Below the pieces are notes generated by a model. That model was not told where the DNA came from and made no database searches. It saw nothing but the letters and a program-made list of their open reading frames with translations. Made by a program: the position numbers and the translations under genes. Positions 52,796-61,175 of a stretch of DNA of 64,000 nucleotides are shown in pieces. Each line of letters opens with the position of its first letter. Within the stretch, counting starts at the first letter, position 1. Origin of the DNA: Erwinia aphidicola. GTDB taxonomy: Bacteria; Pseudomonadota; Gammaproteobacteria; Enterobacterales; Enterobacteriaceae. The stretch lies in NCBI RefSeq assembly GCF_014773485.1, contig NZ_JACXBP010000007.1, forward strand, positions 62,001 through 126,000, given 5' to 3'.

Positions 52796-53569
52796 TCATT
52801 GCTGGCGCTGATAACAGGCGATGATCTCCCCCGCCACCGCCACGGCAATCTCGGCGGGCAGCTTGCCTTTCACGTCCGGTAGCCCTATCGGGCAGCGCAT
52901 CCCAGCCAGCTGCTCGCGGCTGAAGCCTTTGCCCTCCAGCCGGTAATCAAAGCGCTGGCGCTTGGTTTCAGAGCCAATCACACCAAAATAGCGCGCATCG
53001 CCGCGCCGCAGGATCGCTTCACACAGCTGTAAATCGCGCGGGTGATGGTGGGTCATCACCACGTAATAGCTGTTGGCGGGCATCAGCTTGACCTGATCGA
53101 GGGGGTCTTCCAGACAGCACGTCGTCACCCCTGGCGGCACCGCCGTGAACTGCTGAGGCCGTTCATCAACCCAAAATACGTGACAGGGTAACGTTGACAG
53201 CAGGTTCACCAGCGCCTGACCGACGTGCCCGGCGCCAAACACGGCGATCTGCGGCTGCGGCTGTACCAGCGGCTCGAAAAGAATACTGGTGACGCCGCCG
53301 CAGCACTGCCCGAGGCGTGCACCAAGGTTGAATTGCTCATGCCGCGCCTGCACACCCGGGGTTTGCAGCATCTCGCGGGCAATAGCAATGGCCTGAAACT
53401 CCAGATGGCCGCCGCCAATGGTCAGCCAGGAGTTATGCTGGCTGACGATCATCTTGCTGCCGCGATCGCGCGGCACTGAGCCTTTATCATCGAGCACCGT
53501 CAGCAGCACGCAGGCCTCAGCGCGCGCGCGCAGATTCGCCAGAATAGTGATCCAGTCATCGCTACGCAT
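52796..53569 (-). CDS. xdhC: Xanthine dehydrogenase accessory protein XdhC
   Basis: A 257-residue maturation factor thought to insert sulfurated molybdenum cofactor into XdhB. The N-terminal domain has LLTVLDDKGSVPRDRGSKM and GGGHLEFQAI, and the C-terminal Rossmann domain IAVFGAGHVGQALVNLL (residue about 110) and YYVVMTHHHPRDLQL, both characteristic. The ATG at 53569 (MRSDDW) overlaps the xdhB stop by 8 bp, so the two are translated together; a longer frame starting at 53632 would run into xdhB. Last gene of guaD-xdhABC. Confidence 0.9.
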   Translation of the reverse strand: MRSDDWITILANLRARAEACVLLTVLDDKGSVPRDRGSKMIVSQHNSWLTIGGGHLEFQAIAIAREMLQTPGVQARHEQFNLGARLGQCCGGVTSILFEPLVQPQPQIAVFGAGHVGQALVNLLSTLPCHVFWVDERPQQFTAVPPGVTTCCLEDPLDQVKLMPANSYYVVMTHHHPRDLQLCEAILRRGDARYFGVIGSETKRQRFDYRLEGKGFSREQLAGMRCPIGLPDVKGKLPAEIAVAVAGEIIACYQRQQ

Positions 53570-55925
53570 TATCCCCTCCCGCACGCATTTTTTCCGCCCC
53601 CCAGAACACTCGCTCCGGGGTAGCCGGGGCATCCAGCAGCGGATGCTGGCGATAGCCGCCTACGCTGGCAACCGCGTCCTGCAGCGCGCACCACACCGCA
53701 ATACCCAGCATAAACGGCGGCTCGCCGACCGCTTTGGAATGGAACACGGTCTCTTTTGGATTTTTGCGATTTTCGACCAGCGTCACGCGCAGGTCGTGCG
53801 GCACATCGCCAATCGCCGGGATTTTGTAACTGGCCGGGCCATCGGTCATCAGCCGCCCTTCGGCATTCCACACCAGTTCCTCGGTGGTCAGCCAGCCCAT
53901 GCCCTGCACAAAACCGCCTTCAACCTGGCCGATATCAATCGCCGGGTTAAGCGAAGCGCCCACATCGTGCAGGATATCGGCACGCAGCAGGCGGTATTCG
54001 CCGGTCAGGGTATCCACCATCACTTCCGCGCAGGCCGCGCCGTAAGCGTAGTAATAGAATGGTTGCCCGCGTCCCGCCAGGCGATCGTAGTGGATGCCCG
54101 GCACGCGGTAATAGCCGGCGGCGGAGAGCGGCACCTGATTGAGCCACGCCTGCTGCGCCACTTCGGCGAAGGTAAAATGCTTGTCGCCAACTTTGACGAT
54201 GCCGTTGCTGAAGCGCACCTGCTCCTCAGAGCAGTGATGTACTTTGCACAGCATGGCGATCAGCCGGTCGCGCAGGATCTCCGCCGCATTCTGCGCCGCC
54301 TTACCGTTGAGATCGGTGCCGCTGGAGGCCGCCGTCGGTGAAGTATTGGGTACTTTGCCGGTATCGGTCGCAGTGATCTGGATGCGATCGACGTCGATCT
54401 GCAGCACTTCAGCGACGATCTGCGCCACTTTGGTGTTTAGCCCCTGGCCCATCTCGGTGCCGCCGTGATTCAGCTGGACCGTGCCGTCGGTGTAGATCAG
54501 GATCAGCGCCCCGGCCTGGTTCAGGAAGCTGGAGGTAAACGAGATGCCGAACTTAACCGGCGTCAGCGCCAGGCCGCGCTTCATTACGCTGTTAGCGGCA
54601 TTAAACGCCGAGATTTCGGCACGGCGGGCGGCGTAGCCTGCACTCTCTTCCAGCTGGGCGGTCATCTCCTCCAGCAGGTTATCTTCCACCGTCTGATAAT
54701 AGTGGGTGACGTTGCGCGTCTCTTTGCCGTAGTAGTTACGCTTGCGCACTTCCAGCGGGTCGAGGCCCAGCTCGCGGGCGATATGGTCCATAATCTGCTC
54801 AATGGCGACCATGCCCTGCGGCCCGCCAAAGCCGCGATAGGCGGTATTGGACGCGGTATTGGTGCGACAGCGATAGCCGGTAATCAGAGCATCGCCAAGG
54901 TAATAGGCATTGTCAGCGTGGAACATCGCACGATCGACGATAGAACCCGAGAGATCGAGCGAATAGCCGCAGTTGCCCGCCAGATCAATTTTTACCCCGC
55001 AGAAGCGCCCTTCATCATCCACCCCGACGTCATAGCGCACAAAGAACGGATGGCGTTTGCCGGTGGTGCGCATATCGTCGCGGCGCGACAGGCGCATTTT
55101 TACCGGCCTGCCGCTTTTACCTGCCGCTACCGCGCACAGGCAGGCAACGCCCGCGGCCTGCGTCTCTTTACCGCCGAAGCCGCCGCCCATACGGCGCATG
55201 TCGATGGTCACTTTATTCATCGTCACGCCCATTACCGAGGCCACCAGCTTCTGCACTTCGGTCGGGTTCTGGGTTGATGAGTAAACCTGCAGCGCACGAT
55301 CTTCGCCGGGCACCACCAGCGCCACCTGAGTTTCCAGATAGAAGTGCTCCTGACCGCCGATGTGAAATTCGCCCTGCAGGCGGTGGGCCGCACGCGCCAG
55401 CGCCGCTTGCGCATCGCCGCGCTGGTGGATGTGCGGCTGCTGGACAAAGCTTTGCTGCTCCAGCGCCTGCTTCACGTCCAGCAGCGGGGTGAGCGGCTGG
55501 TACTCTATTTTTGCCAGCATCGCCGCCTGACGCGCCGCCTGCTCGCTTTCGGCCGCCACCACCAGCACCATCTGCCCGGCATACTCCACCACGTCCTGCG
55601 CCAGCAGCGGGTCGCCAGGCTCCAGCGGCCCGATATCCACATCACCCGGCACGTCGCGCCAGGTCAGCACGCTCACTACCCCGGGCACCGCGTAGCAGGC
55701 TGCGACATCAATGCTGATAATGCGCGCATGGGCATGTTCGCTGAGGCGTGGGCAGAGATGCAGCATCCCAGGCAGCTCGAGGCGATCGTCAATATATTGC
55801 GCTGCGCCGCTAACGTGCAGCGCCGCGCTCTCATGCTTGTTGCTCTTGCCAACGCCGTTCTGAATGCCCTGCTTAAACTGGTGGGCAATCACCTCTTCAC
55901 TGACCTGCGGGCGATTATGAGACAT
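53562..55925 (-). CDS. xdhB: Xanthine dehydrogenase molybdopterin-binding subunit XdhB
   Basis: The large molybdopterin subunit, 787 residues. It has the AAQYIDDRLELPGMLH opening of the aldehyde oxidase/xanthine dehydrogenase a/b hammerhead domain, then QVYSSTQNPTEVQ, MGGGFGGKE and GGTEMGQG in the cofactor-binding domain, and near the C-terminus the catalytic Glu in KAVGEPPFM. It oxidises hypoxanthine and xanthine to urate together with XdhA. ATG 55925 is preceded by GGAGG at the right distance; the more upstream start would be TTG. The gene overlaps xdhA by 11 bp and xdhC by 8 bp. Confidence 0.92.
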   Translation of the reverse strand: MSHNRPQVSEEVIAHQFKQGIQNGVGKSNKHESAALHVSGAAQYIDDRLELPGMLHLCPRLSEHAHARIISIDVAACYAVPGVVSVLTWRDVPGDVDIGPLEPGDPLLAQDVVEYAGQMVLVVAAESEQAARQAAMLAKIEYQPLTPLLDVKQALEQQSFVQQPHIHQRGDAQAALARAAHRLQGEFHIGGQEHFYLETQVALVVPGEDRALQVYSSTQNPTEVQKLVASVMGVTMNKVTIDMRRMGGGFGGKETQAAGVACLCAVAAGKSGRPVKMRLSRRDDMRTTGKRHPFFVRYDVGVDDEGRFCGVKIDLAGNCGYSLDLSGSIVDRAMFHADNAYYLGDALITGYRCRTNTASNTAYRGFGGPQGMVAIEQIMDHIARELGLDPLEVRKRNYYGKETRNVTHYYQTVEDNLLEEMTAQLEESAGYAARRAEISAFNAANSVMKRGLALTPVKFGISFTSSFLNQAGALILIYTDGTVQLNHGGTEMGQGLNTKVAQIVAEVLQIDVDRIQITATDTGKVPNTSPTAASSGTDLNGKAAQNAAEILRDRLIAMLCKVHHCSEEQVRFSNGIVKVGDKHFTFAEVAQQAWLNQVPLSAAGYYRVPGIHYDRLAGRGQPFYYYAYGAACAEVMVDTLTGEYRLLRADILHDVGASLNPAIDIGQVEGGFVQGMGWLTTEELVWNAEGRLMTDGPASYKIPAIGDVPHDLRVTLVENRKNPKETVFHSKAVGEPPFMLGIAVWCALQDAVASVGGYRQHPLLDAPATPERVFWGAEKMRAGGDNA

Positions 55926-57357
55926 AGCGGGCAACCTCCGTAATGGTCAGTTCACCGTTGAGATCGGCGTAGTAGCGGCGCAGCAGATTTTTCGCCAGCT
56001 GCAGGCGATAAGCCGCGCTGGCGCGGAAGTCGCTCAGCGGCTGGAACTCCTGCTCCAGGGCTTTGCAGGCTTGTTCGATGGCGCAGAGCGTCAGCGGCTG
56101 GCCAAGCAGCAGCTGTTCACAGCGCAAAGCGCGCTGCGGGATCGCCGCCATGCCGCCAAAGGCAATGCGCACGTGCGACACGCAGTTTTGCGCATCGGTT
56201 TGCAGCGTGAAAGCGGCAAATACGGCGGAGATATCATCCTCCAGCCGTTTGGAGACCTTCCAGGCGCGGAAATTTCGTCCTGTCGCCGTTTTGGCTATCA
56301 CGATAGCGCGGATAAACTCGCCAGCGCGCAGCGCGGTTTTACGGTAGCCGAGGAAGAACTCACTGATTGCCAGGCGGCGCACTTCATCACCGCGCTGCAG
56401 CAGCAGCTCCGCGTCCAGCGCCAGCAGCATCGGCGGCGTATCGCCAATCGGCGAAGCGTTAGCGATGTTGCCGCCCAGCGTGCCCTGATGGCGGATCTGC
56501 AGTGAGGCAAAGCGCTCCAGCAGCTGGCTGAACGCCGGGATTTCCGCGCTCAGTAGCTGCCAGCAGTGATGTAAAGAGGCCCCGGCCCCCAGCACAATCT
56601 CCTCGCTGCCAATTTCACACTGTTTCAGTTCATCGACGTGGCCGAGAGCAATCATCAGCGGTAGCGCCTGATGCTGCTGCGTCACCTGCAACGCCAGGTC
56701 GGTGCCGCCCGCCAGCAGCCGCGCCTGCGGATTGGCCAACAGCGCCGCGCTGAGCTGACCGAGAGTTTTTGGCAGCAGGCAATGGTTGCCCTGCCGCGCG
56801 ATCTCCTGCATCTCGCTGTTTTGCAGCGCCAGCAGACGTTCTACCGTCGCGGCTTCCTGCTGCTGAAAACTGTCGCTGACCGGCGTGGCACAGGCCTGCT
56901 GCGCCGCCGCAACAATTGGCCGATAGCCGGTACAGCGGCACAGGTTGCCCGCCAGCGCCTGCTCAATCTGCTGATGGTTTGCGCTGCCCTGCTTTTGCAG
57001 CGTGAACAGCGACATCACAAAGCCCGGCGTACAGAAGCCGCACTGCGACGCGTGGCAGTCAACCATCGCCTGCTGCACCGGGTGTAACCCCTCCGGCTGG
57101 CGCAGATCTTCAACGCTAATCAGCTGTTTGCCCTGCAGGCTGCTGACAAACGTCAGGCAGCTGTTGACCGTTTCATAGTGCATTTTCCCGTTTTCTACGC
57201 GGCCAAGCGTGACGGTGCAGGCGCCGCAATCGCCGGAGGCGCAGCCCTCTTTCGTGCCGCAGCGCCGCTGGTTCTGGCGCAGATAGTTGAGCACCGTCAG
57301 ATTCGGGTCGATCTCCTGCTCGCTTACCAGGCGCTGATTGAGTAAGAACTGGATCAT
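55915..57357 (-). CDS. xdhA: Xanthine dehydrogenase small subunit XdhA (2Fe-2S and FAD)
   Basis: A 480-residue electron-transfer subunit. The first 2Fe-2S cluster ligands lie in CGTKEGCASGDCGACT (about residues 33-48), the second in CGFCTPGF and CRCTGY (about 106-145), and the FAD domain starts near RLLAGGTDLALQV and continues with TLGGNIANASPIGDTPPML. It passes electrons from XdhB to NAD. It overlaps guaD by 4 bp at its start and xdhB by 11 bp at its end, so the whole operon guaD-xdhA-xdhB-xdhC is tightly packed. Confidence 0.92.
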   Translation of the reverse strand: MIQFLLNQRLVSEQEIDPNLTVLNYLRQNQRRCGTKEGCASGDCGACTVTLGRVENGKMHYETVNSCLTFVSSLQGKQLISVEDLRQPEGLHPVQQAMVDCHASQCGFCTPGFVMSLFTLQKQGSANHQQIEQALAGNLCRCTGYRPIVAAAQQACATPVSDSFQQQEAATVERLLALQNSEMQEIARQGNHCLLPKTLGQLSAALLANPQARLLAGGTDLALQVTQQHQALPLMIALGHVDELKQCEIGSEEIVLGAGASLHHCWQLLSAEIPAFSQLLERFASLQIRHQGTLGGNIANASPIGDTPPMLLALDAELLLQRGDEVRRLAISEFFLGYRKTALRAGEFIRAIVIAKTATGRNFRAWKVSKRLEDDISAVFAAFTLQTDAQNCVSHVRIAFGGMAAIPQRALRCEQLLLGQPLTLCAIEQACKALEQEFQPLSDFRASAAYRLQLAKNLLRRYYADLNGELTITEVARYVS

Positions 57358-58685
57358 GCTGCACGCTCCATTTTATCGCTCTGCCAGACGCAGCGCCCGT
57401 TGACCCAGGTGGCGGCGATATTGCGGTCGTCACCCAGCGTCATCAGCACGAACAGTTTTTCCCAGATATCGCGGCTGTTGGCGTGGCGCATCTGCTGCAG
57501 CGGGGAAACAGCCGGATCGAGCACCACAAAATCGGCCTCTTTGCCCGGCATGAAATTGCCAATCTTCTGGTCGAGATCCAGCGCTTTCGCGCCGCCCAGC
57601 GTGGCGTGGTAAAAAGCTTCACAGGCTGAGAGCCTGTAGCGCTGCAGCTGGCCAACCTTGTAAGCCTCGCCCAGCGTTTGCAGCATATTAAAGGTGGTGC
57701 CCGCGCCGACGTCGGTGCCAATACCCATCTTTACCCCTTTATGCCAGCAGGTTTGCAGATTAAACAGCCCGCTGCCGAGGAACAGATTAGAGGTCGGGCA
57801 GAATGCCACCGCGGAATCCGTGGCGTGCAGGCAGTCCCACTCGCCATCGTCAAGATGCAGGCAGTGGGCAAACAGGCTGCGCTTGCCGGTTAGCTGGTAC
57901 TGGTGATAAACGTCAAGATAGCCGTTGTGATGCGGGAACAGCGCCTTCACCCATTCGACCTCCTGCGGGTTCTCGCTCAGGTGAGTATGCAGCCAAATAT
58001 CCGGATATTCGGCGCGCAGCTGCTGTACCTTGCTCAGTAACTGCGGGGAGGAGGTCGGGGCAAAGCGCGGGGTCAGCGCGTAGCTCAGGCGGCCGTGATT
58101 GTGCCAGCGTTCGATCAGCGCTTTGGTCTGCTGGTAGCTCTGCTGCGGGGTTTCGGTCAGGCTCTCCGGCGCGTTGCGGTCCATCATCACCTTGCCGGCA
58201 ATCAGCCGCATCTCCAGCGCCGCAGCCGCGGTAAACAGTGCATCGACCGATTCAGGATGCACGGTGCCAAATACCAGCGCGGTGGTGGTGCCGTTGCTCA
58301 GCAGCTGCTGGAGAAAAAATGCCGACATGCGCGCCGAGTGCTGCGGGCAGTGATATTGGCTTTCCACCGGGAAGGTGTACTGATTGAGCCACTCCAGCAG
58401 CTGCTCACCAAACGCGCCGATCATTTCGGTTTGCGGGTAGTGAATATGGGTGTCGACAAAGCCAGGCACGATCAGGCGGCCGCGATAGTCGAGTGCCCCA
58501 TTCCCCGGCTGCAGCAGGTGCTGCCCCTGCTGCCACTCATACAGGCCGACGATTTCGCCCGCGTTCAGCAGCAGCAGTCCATCTTCAATATGGCGTGCGG
58601 CGTCTGGCAGCTGCTGAGGGTTTTCCACCGTGCGGGTGATATCAAAAAAGCTGGCGCGTATCGCCTGGGTATAGGTCACTGACAT
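57354..58685 (-). CDS. guaD: Guanine deaminase GuaD
   Basis: An amidohydrolase of 443 residues that converts guanine to xanthine with zinc. Metal-binding motifs are VDTHIHYPQTEM (first two His, about residues 78-86), LHTHLSENPQEVEWV (His), FAHCLHLDD (His) and GIGTDVGAGTTFN (Asp), all in the expected order. It is the first gene of guaD-xdhABC and is preceded by a sigma-54-like promoter at 58781 with a 5' leader of about 87 bases. AAAGGAAAT precedes the ATG. Its product feeds directly into the xanthine dehydrogenase encoded downstream. Confidence 0.92.
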   Translation of the reverse strand: MSVTYTQAIRASFFDITRTVENPQQLPDAARHIEDGLLLLNAGEIVGLYEWQQGQHLLQPGNGALDYRGRLIVPGFVDTHIHYPQTEMIGAFGEQLLEWLNQYTFPVESQYHCPQHSARMSAFFLQQLLSNGTTTALVFGTVHPESVDALFTAAAALEMRLIAGKVMMDRNAPESLTETPQQSYQQTKALIERWHNHGRLSYALTPRFAPTSSPQLLSKVQQLRAEYPDIWLHTHLSENPQEVEWVKALFPHHNGYLDVYHQYQLTGKRSLFAHCLHLDDGEWDCLHATDSAVAFCPTSNLFLGSGLFNLQTCWHKGVKMGIGTDVGAGTTFNMLQTLGEAYKVGQLQRYRLSACEAFYHATLGGAKALDLDQKIGNFMPGKEADFVVLDPAVSPLQQMRHANSRDIWEKLFVLMTLGDDRNIAATWVNGRCVWQSDKMERAA

Positions 58686-58780
58686 AACATTTCCTTTATT
58701 GAGGCGGCCTCACCCTGTTCAGTATTTACCAGCAGTGAGGTTTTTACCCGTAATCAAATAACTTTCTTATCAGTGTAGTT

Positions 58781-58797
58781 TTGCAATTGTTGTGCCA
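58781..58797 (-). promoter_or_regulatory. Candidate sigma-54 promoter of guaD-xdhABC
   Basis: Read on the minus strand, TGGCAC-AACAA-TTGCA matches TGGCAC-N5-TTGCW exactly, with GG and GC ten bases apart. Predicted transcription start near 58771, about 87 bases before the guaD ATG. Confidence 0.72.
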
Positions 58798-58876
58798 GCC
58801 GGGAAAAATAAATTCCCCTTAAATTACAGGCAGTTAAAATTATCCTTAATAAACTCTGTTATTCAGGCTTAATAAA

Positions 58877-58914
58877 CGATTGCGCAATCGGTTGCTAATA
58901 ATGCAACCGATTGC
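58877..58914. promoter_or_regulatory. Long dyad, probable enhancer or operator of guaD-xdhABC
   Basis: CGATTGC-GCAATCG is a 14-bp palindrome at 58877-58890. It overlaps GCAATCGGTTGC (58884-58895), whose exact complement GCAACCGATTGC follows after TAATAAT (58903-58914), giving 12-bp perfect arms. Its centre is about 128 bp upstream of the sigma-54 start, an ordinary distance for an enhancer-binding protein. The half-sites also resemble LacI-type operators. The bound protein is not identified. Confidence 0.6.
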
Positions 58915-59000
58915 TAATGGGCAACAGTGCGCTTAATGATTGGGATGACATTTTATTTGGCCGGGCCTGCGCCCTTTTTTGGCGCATTTCTGCCTTGAGG

Positions 59001-59017
59001 TGCACCAGCAGTGTGCA
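59001..59017. promoter_or_regulatory. Candidate NtrC site upstream of guaD
   Basis: TGCACC-N5-TGTGCA matches 11 of 12 bases of the NtrC consensus. It lies about 238 bp upstream of the predicted guaD start and 97 bp before ydfG. The gap 58686-59113 holds no gene. Confidence 0.5.
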
Positions 59018-59113
59018 GCTTTTGGTATTAACCCATAACAAAACGCTCCTTTATCGGCGGCGCGGCATAATGTTAAGGTAAGAAAAATCCAAAATGTGTT
59101 GAGGAACAGTGAG

Positions 59114-59860
59114 ATGATCGTATTTGTTACCGGTGCGACCGCCGGTTTTGGTCAGAGTATTACCCGCCGCTTTGTCGCTCAGGGACATAAAGTCATTGCC
59201 ACCGGCCGCCGCCAGGAGCGCCTGGATGCGTTACAGCAGGAGCTGGGCGACAGCGTCTATACGCTGGTTCTCGACGTGCGCGACCGCGCCGGCATTGACG
59301 CGGCGGTGAATAGCCTGCCGGCGGAATGGCGCAACATTGACGTGCTGGTGAATAATGCCGGCCTGGCGCTGGGCATTGAACCGGCACAGCGTGCCAGCCT
59401 GGAAGACTGGGAAGATATGATCGACACCAATAACAAGGGCCTGGTGTATATGACGCGCGCCATTCTGCCCGCCATGGTGGAGCGCAACGTCGGCCATATC
59501 ATTAATATCGGTTCGATTGCCGGCAGCTGGCCGTACCCGGGCGGTAACGTCTACGGCGCGACCAAAGCGTTTGTACGTCAGTTCAGCTTTAACCTGCGTA
59601 CCGACCTGCACGGCACCGCGCTGCGCGTTACCGATATCGAACCGGGCCTGGTCGGCGGCACCGAGTTCTCCAATGTGCGCTTTAAGGGCGATGATGCCAA
59701 AGCGGGTAGCGTGTATGACGGCACCGAACCGTTGACGCCGGAAGATGTGACCGAAGCGGTCTGGTGGGTGGCTACCCTGCCGAAACACGTCAATATCAAC
59801 GCGCTGGAGATGATGCCAGTCGGCCAAAGTCAGGCTGGCCTGCGCGTGCACAAAGGGTAA
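59114..59860 (+). CDS. ydfG: NADP-dependent 3-hydroxy acid dehydrogenase YdfG
   Basis: A short-chain dehydrogenase of 248 residues, the length of E. coli YdfG (248). It opens MIVFVTGATAGFGQSI (cofactor motif), has NNAGLALG near 85, the catalytic Ser in INIGSIAGSWPYPG and the Tyr-Lys pair in VYGATKAFVRQF. YdfG oxidises serine, 3-hydroxyisobutyrate and related 3-hydroxy acids and reduces malonic semialdehyde. The ATG at 59114 follows GAGGA; a longer frame has no ribosome site. In E. coli it adjoins dcp, but here 6 kb of purine genes come between. Confidence 0.92.
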   Translation: MIVFVTGATAGFGQSITRRFVAQGHKVIATGRRQERLDALQQELGDSVYTLVLDVRDRAGIDAAVNSLPAEWRNIDVLVNNAGLALGIEPAQRASLEDWEDMIDTNNKGLVYMTRAILPAMVERNVGHIINIGSIAGSWPYPGGNVYGATKAFVRQFSFNLRTDLHGTALRVTDIEPGLVGGTEFSNVRFKGDDAKAGSVYDGTEPLTPEDVTEAVWWVATLPKHVNINALEMMPVGQSQAGLRVHKG

Positions 59861-59879
59861 TTAACCTGCGGCGGGCGAC

Positions 59880-60206
59880 TCAGGCCCGCCCCCATCCGGC
59901 AACGATAATCAACACTCCGCAGAACGCCACCAGCGCCCCAACCCAGTCGAAAGTGCTAAGCCGAACACCCTCAATAAAGCGCAACCACAGCAGCGCCGTG
60001 ACCACATACACGCCCCCATAGGCGGCGTAGACGCGCCCACTGGCGGCCGGGTGCAGCGTCAACAGCCAGACAAACAGCATCAGGCTGACTGCTGCCGGCA
60101 GCAGCAGCCATGGCGAACCGTTCTTTTTCAGCCACAGATACGGCAGGAAACAGCCGACGATTTCGGCCAGTGCGGTGGCAAAGAAAAGTAAAATGGTGGT
60201 CAGCAA
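59880..60206 (-). CDS. ynfA: UPF0060 small membrane protein YnfA
   Basis: A 108-residue inner-membrane protein with four helices, from [24 protein letters not shown] to [14 protein letters not shown]. The central [20 protein letters not shown] is nearly identical to E. coli YnfA. The family is related to small multidrug resistance transporters. No ATG is present. TTG at 60206 is used as start because it gives exactly the 108 residues of the E. coli protein; another TTG at 60224 is possible. A GGCGGGC/GCCCGCC hairpin (59870-59892) lies at its end, shared with ydfG. Confidence 0.85.
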   Translation of the reverse strand: MLTTILLFFATALAEIVGCFLPYLWLKKNGSPWLLLPAAVSLMLFVWLLTLHPAASGRVYAAYGGVYVVTALLWLRFIEGVRLSTFDWVGALVAFCGVLIIVAGWGRA

Positions 60207-60331
60207 AGGTAAATTCTCACTCAAAGTTCAACGGCGCAACCGCGTGACTGGTCGCTGCCTGAAAGCTGGTGATATACTAACAAACATCGTCCGCGCAGTC
60301 GCGACAGCGGGCTGCCCACTGAAAGGAAACT

Positions 60332-60682
60332 ATGATGAAAACAGTACAACACCGTCTGAAGCAGGCGACACTGCCGCTATTAATGCTGGCAGCCCTGTTC
60401 TCCGTCCAGCACAGCGCGCAGGCACGCACCGACCGCCTGGTGATTGAGGATGGCGATAACTCACTGACTAAAGAAGAAGCGCGCCAGCAGAAAGAGCAGT
60501 GGGATGACACCCGCAATCTGCGCCATAAGGTTAATTCCCGCACCGAGAAAGAGTTCGACCGCGTTGACCGCGCTTTTGATACCAGCGAAGCCTGTGAAAA
60601 AAGCCTCAATCTGAATGCCTACTGGGAGCCGAAAACCCTGCGCTGCCTCGACCGTCGCACCGGTCGTCCGGTCACGCCTTAA
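60332..60682 (+). CDS. ynfB: Periplasmic protein YnfB (DUF1283)
   Basis: A 116-residue exported protein. A Sec signal peptide ([18 protein letters not shown], cut near residue 31) is followed by [22 protein letters not shown], then [18 protein letters not shown] and [22 protein letters not shown], which matches E. coli YnfB (DUF1283/UPF0482). Two Cys (in ACEKSLN and LRCLD) could form a disulfide. Function unknown. It is divergent from ynfA and followed by ynfD after 42 bp. Confidence 0.9.
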   Translation: MMKTVQHRLKQATLPLLMLAALFSVQHSAQARTDRLVIEDGDNSLTKEEARQQKEQWDDTRNLRHKVNSRTEKEFDRVDRAFDTSEACEKSLNLNAYWEPKTLRCLDRRTGRPVTP

Positions 60683-60724
60683 CCACTCCGGCACTGTTAT
60701 TACTGCTAATTTAAGGATGATAAG

Positions 60725-61021
60725 ATGAAGAGTTTCAAGTGGATATTAACCGCCCTCGTCGTTGCCACTCCTCTGGCCGTTCAGGCATCTTGCGAAACGG
60801 TCAAGGCCGATATTAACCAGAAAATCATCAACAACGGGGTTCCGGCCTCCGGCTTTACGCTGGATATCGTGCCGAATGACCAGGCCGATCAGGCGGGTGG
60901 TCAGGTCGTAGGTCATTGCGAAAACGACACGCAGAAGATTGTTTACAAGCGCAGTGGCAATAACGATGACAGCAGCGTCCCTACTGCTGCCGGTACCTCG
61001 CAGGATACTTCCGCGCAGTAA
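60725..61021 (+). CDS. ynfD: Periplasmic protein YnfD (DUF1161)
   Basis: A 98-residue exported protein. The first 21 residues form a signal peptide (cut after VQAS-like site), then CETVKADINQKIINNGVPAS, FTLDIVPNDQ and VVGHCENDTQKIVY, which match E. coli YnfD (DUF1161). Two cysteines, in SCETV and GHCEN, are conserved and probably paired. Function unknown. The C-terminal 20 residues are low-complexity and polar. The ynfB-ynfD order follows E. coli, but ynfC, which lies between them there, is absent. Confidence 0.9.
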   Translation: MKSFKWILTALVVATPLAVQASCETVKADINQKIINNGVPASGFTLDIVPNDQADQAGGQVVGHCENDTQKIVYKRSGNNDDSSVPTAAGTSQDTSAQ

Positions 61022-61030
61022 CATTCCGCT

Positions 61031-61164
61031 GGCCAGGCATGCCTGGCCCCTACCAAACGTTATAATATTTACCCCATCTGCAGGGTCAGGCATGCCTGGC
61101 CCGCCTCAACAATTATAAAGTTATAATATATTCGTCATTTGTAGGGGTCAGGCATGCCTGACCC
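61031..61164. repeat. Three REP-like palindromes
   Basis: GGCCAGGCATGCCTGGCC (61031-61048), GGGTCAGGCATGCCTGGCCC (61083-61102, imperfect) and GGGTCAGGCATGCCTGACCC (61145-61164) are separated by spacers containing GTTATAATAT, so the unit is itself repeated about every 52-62 bp. They lie between ynfD and the exporter gene, which converge. Confidence 0.75.
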
Positions 61165-61175
61165 GCCTCAAAAAA

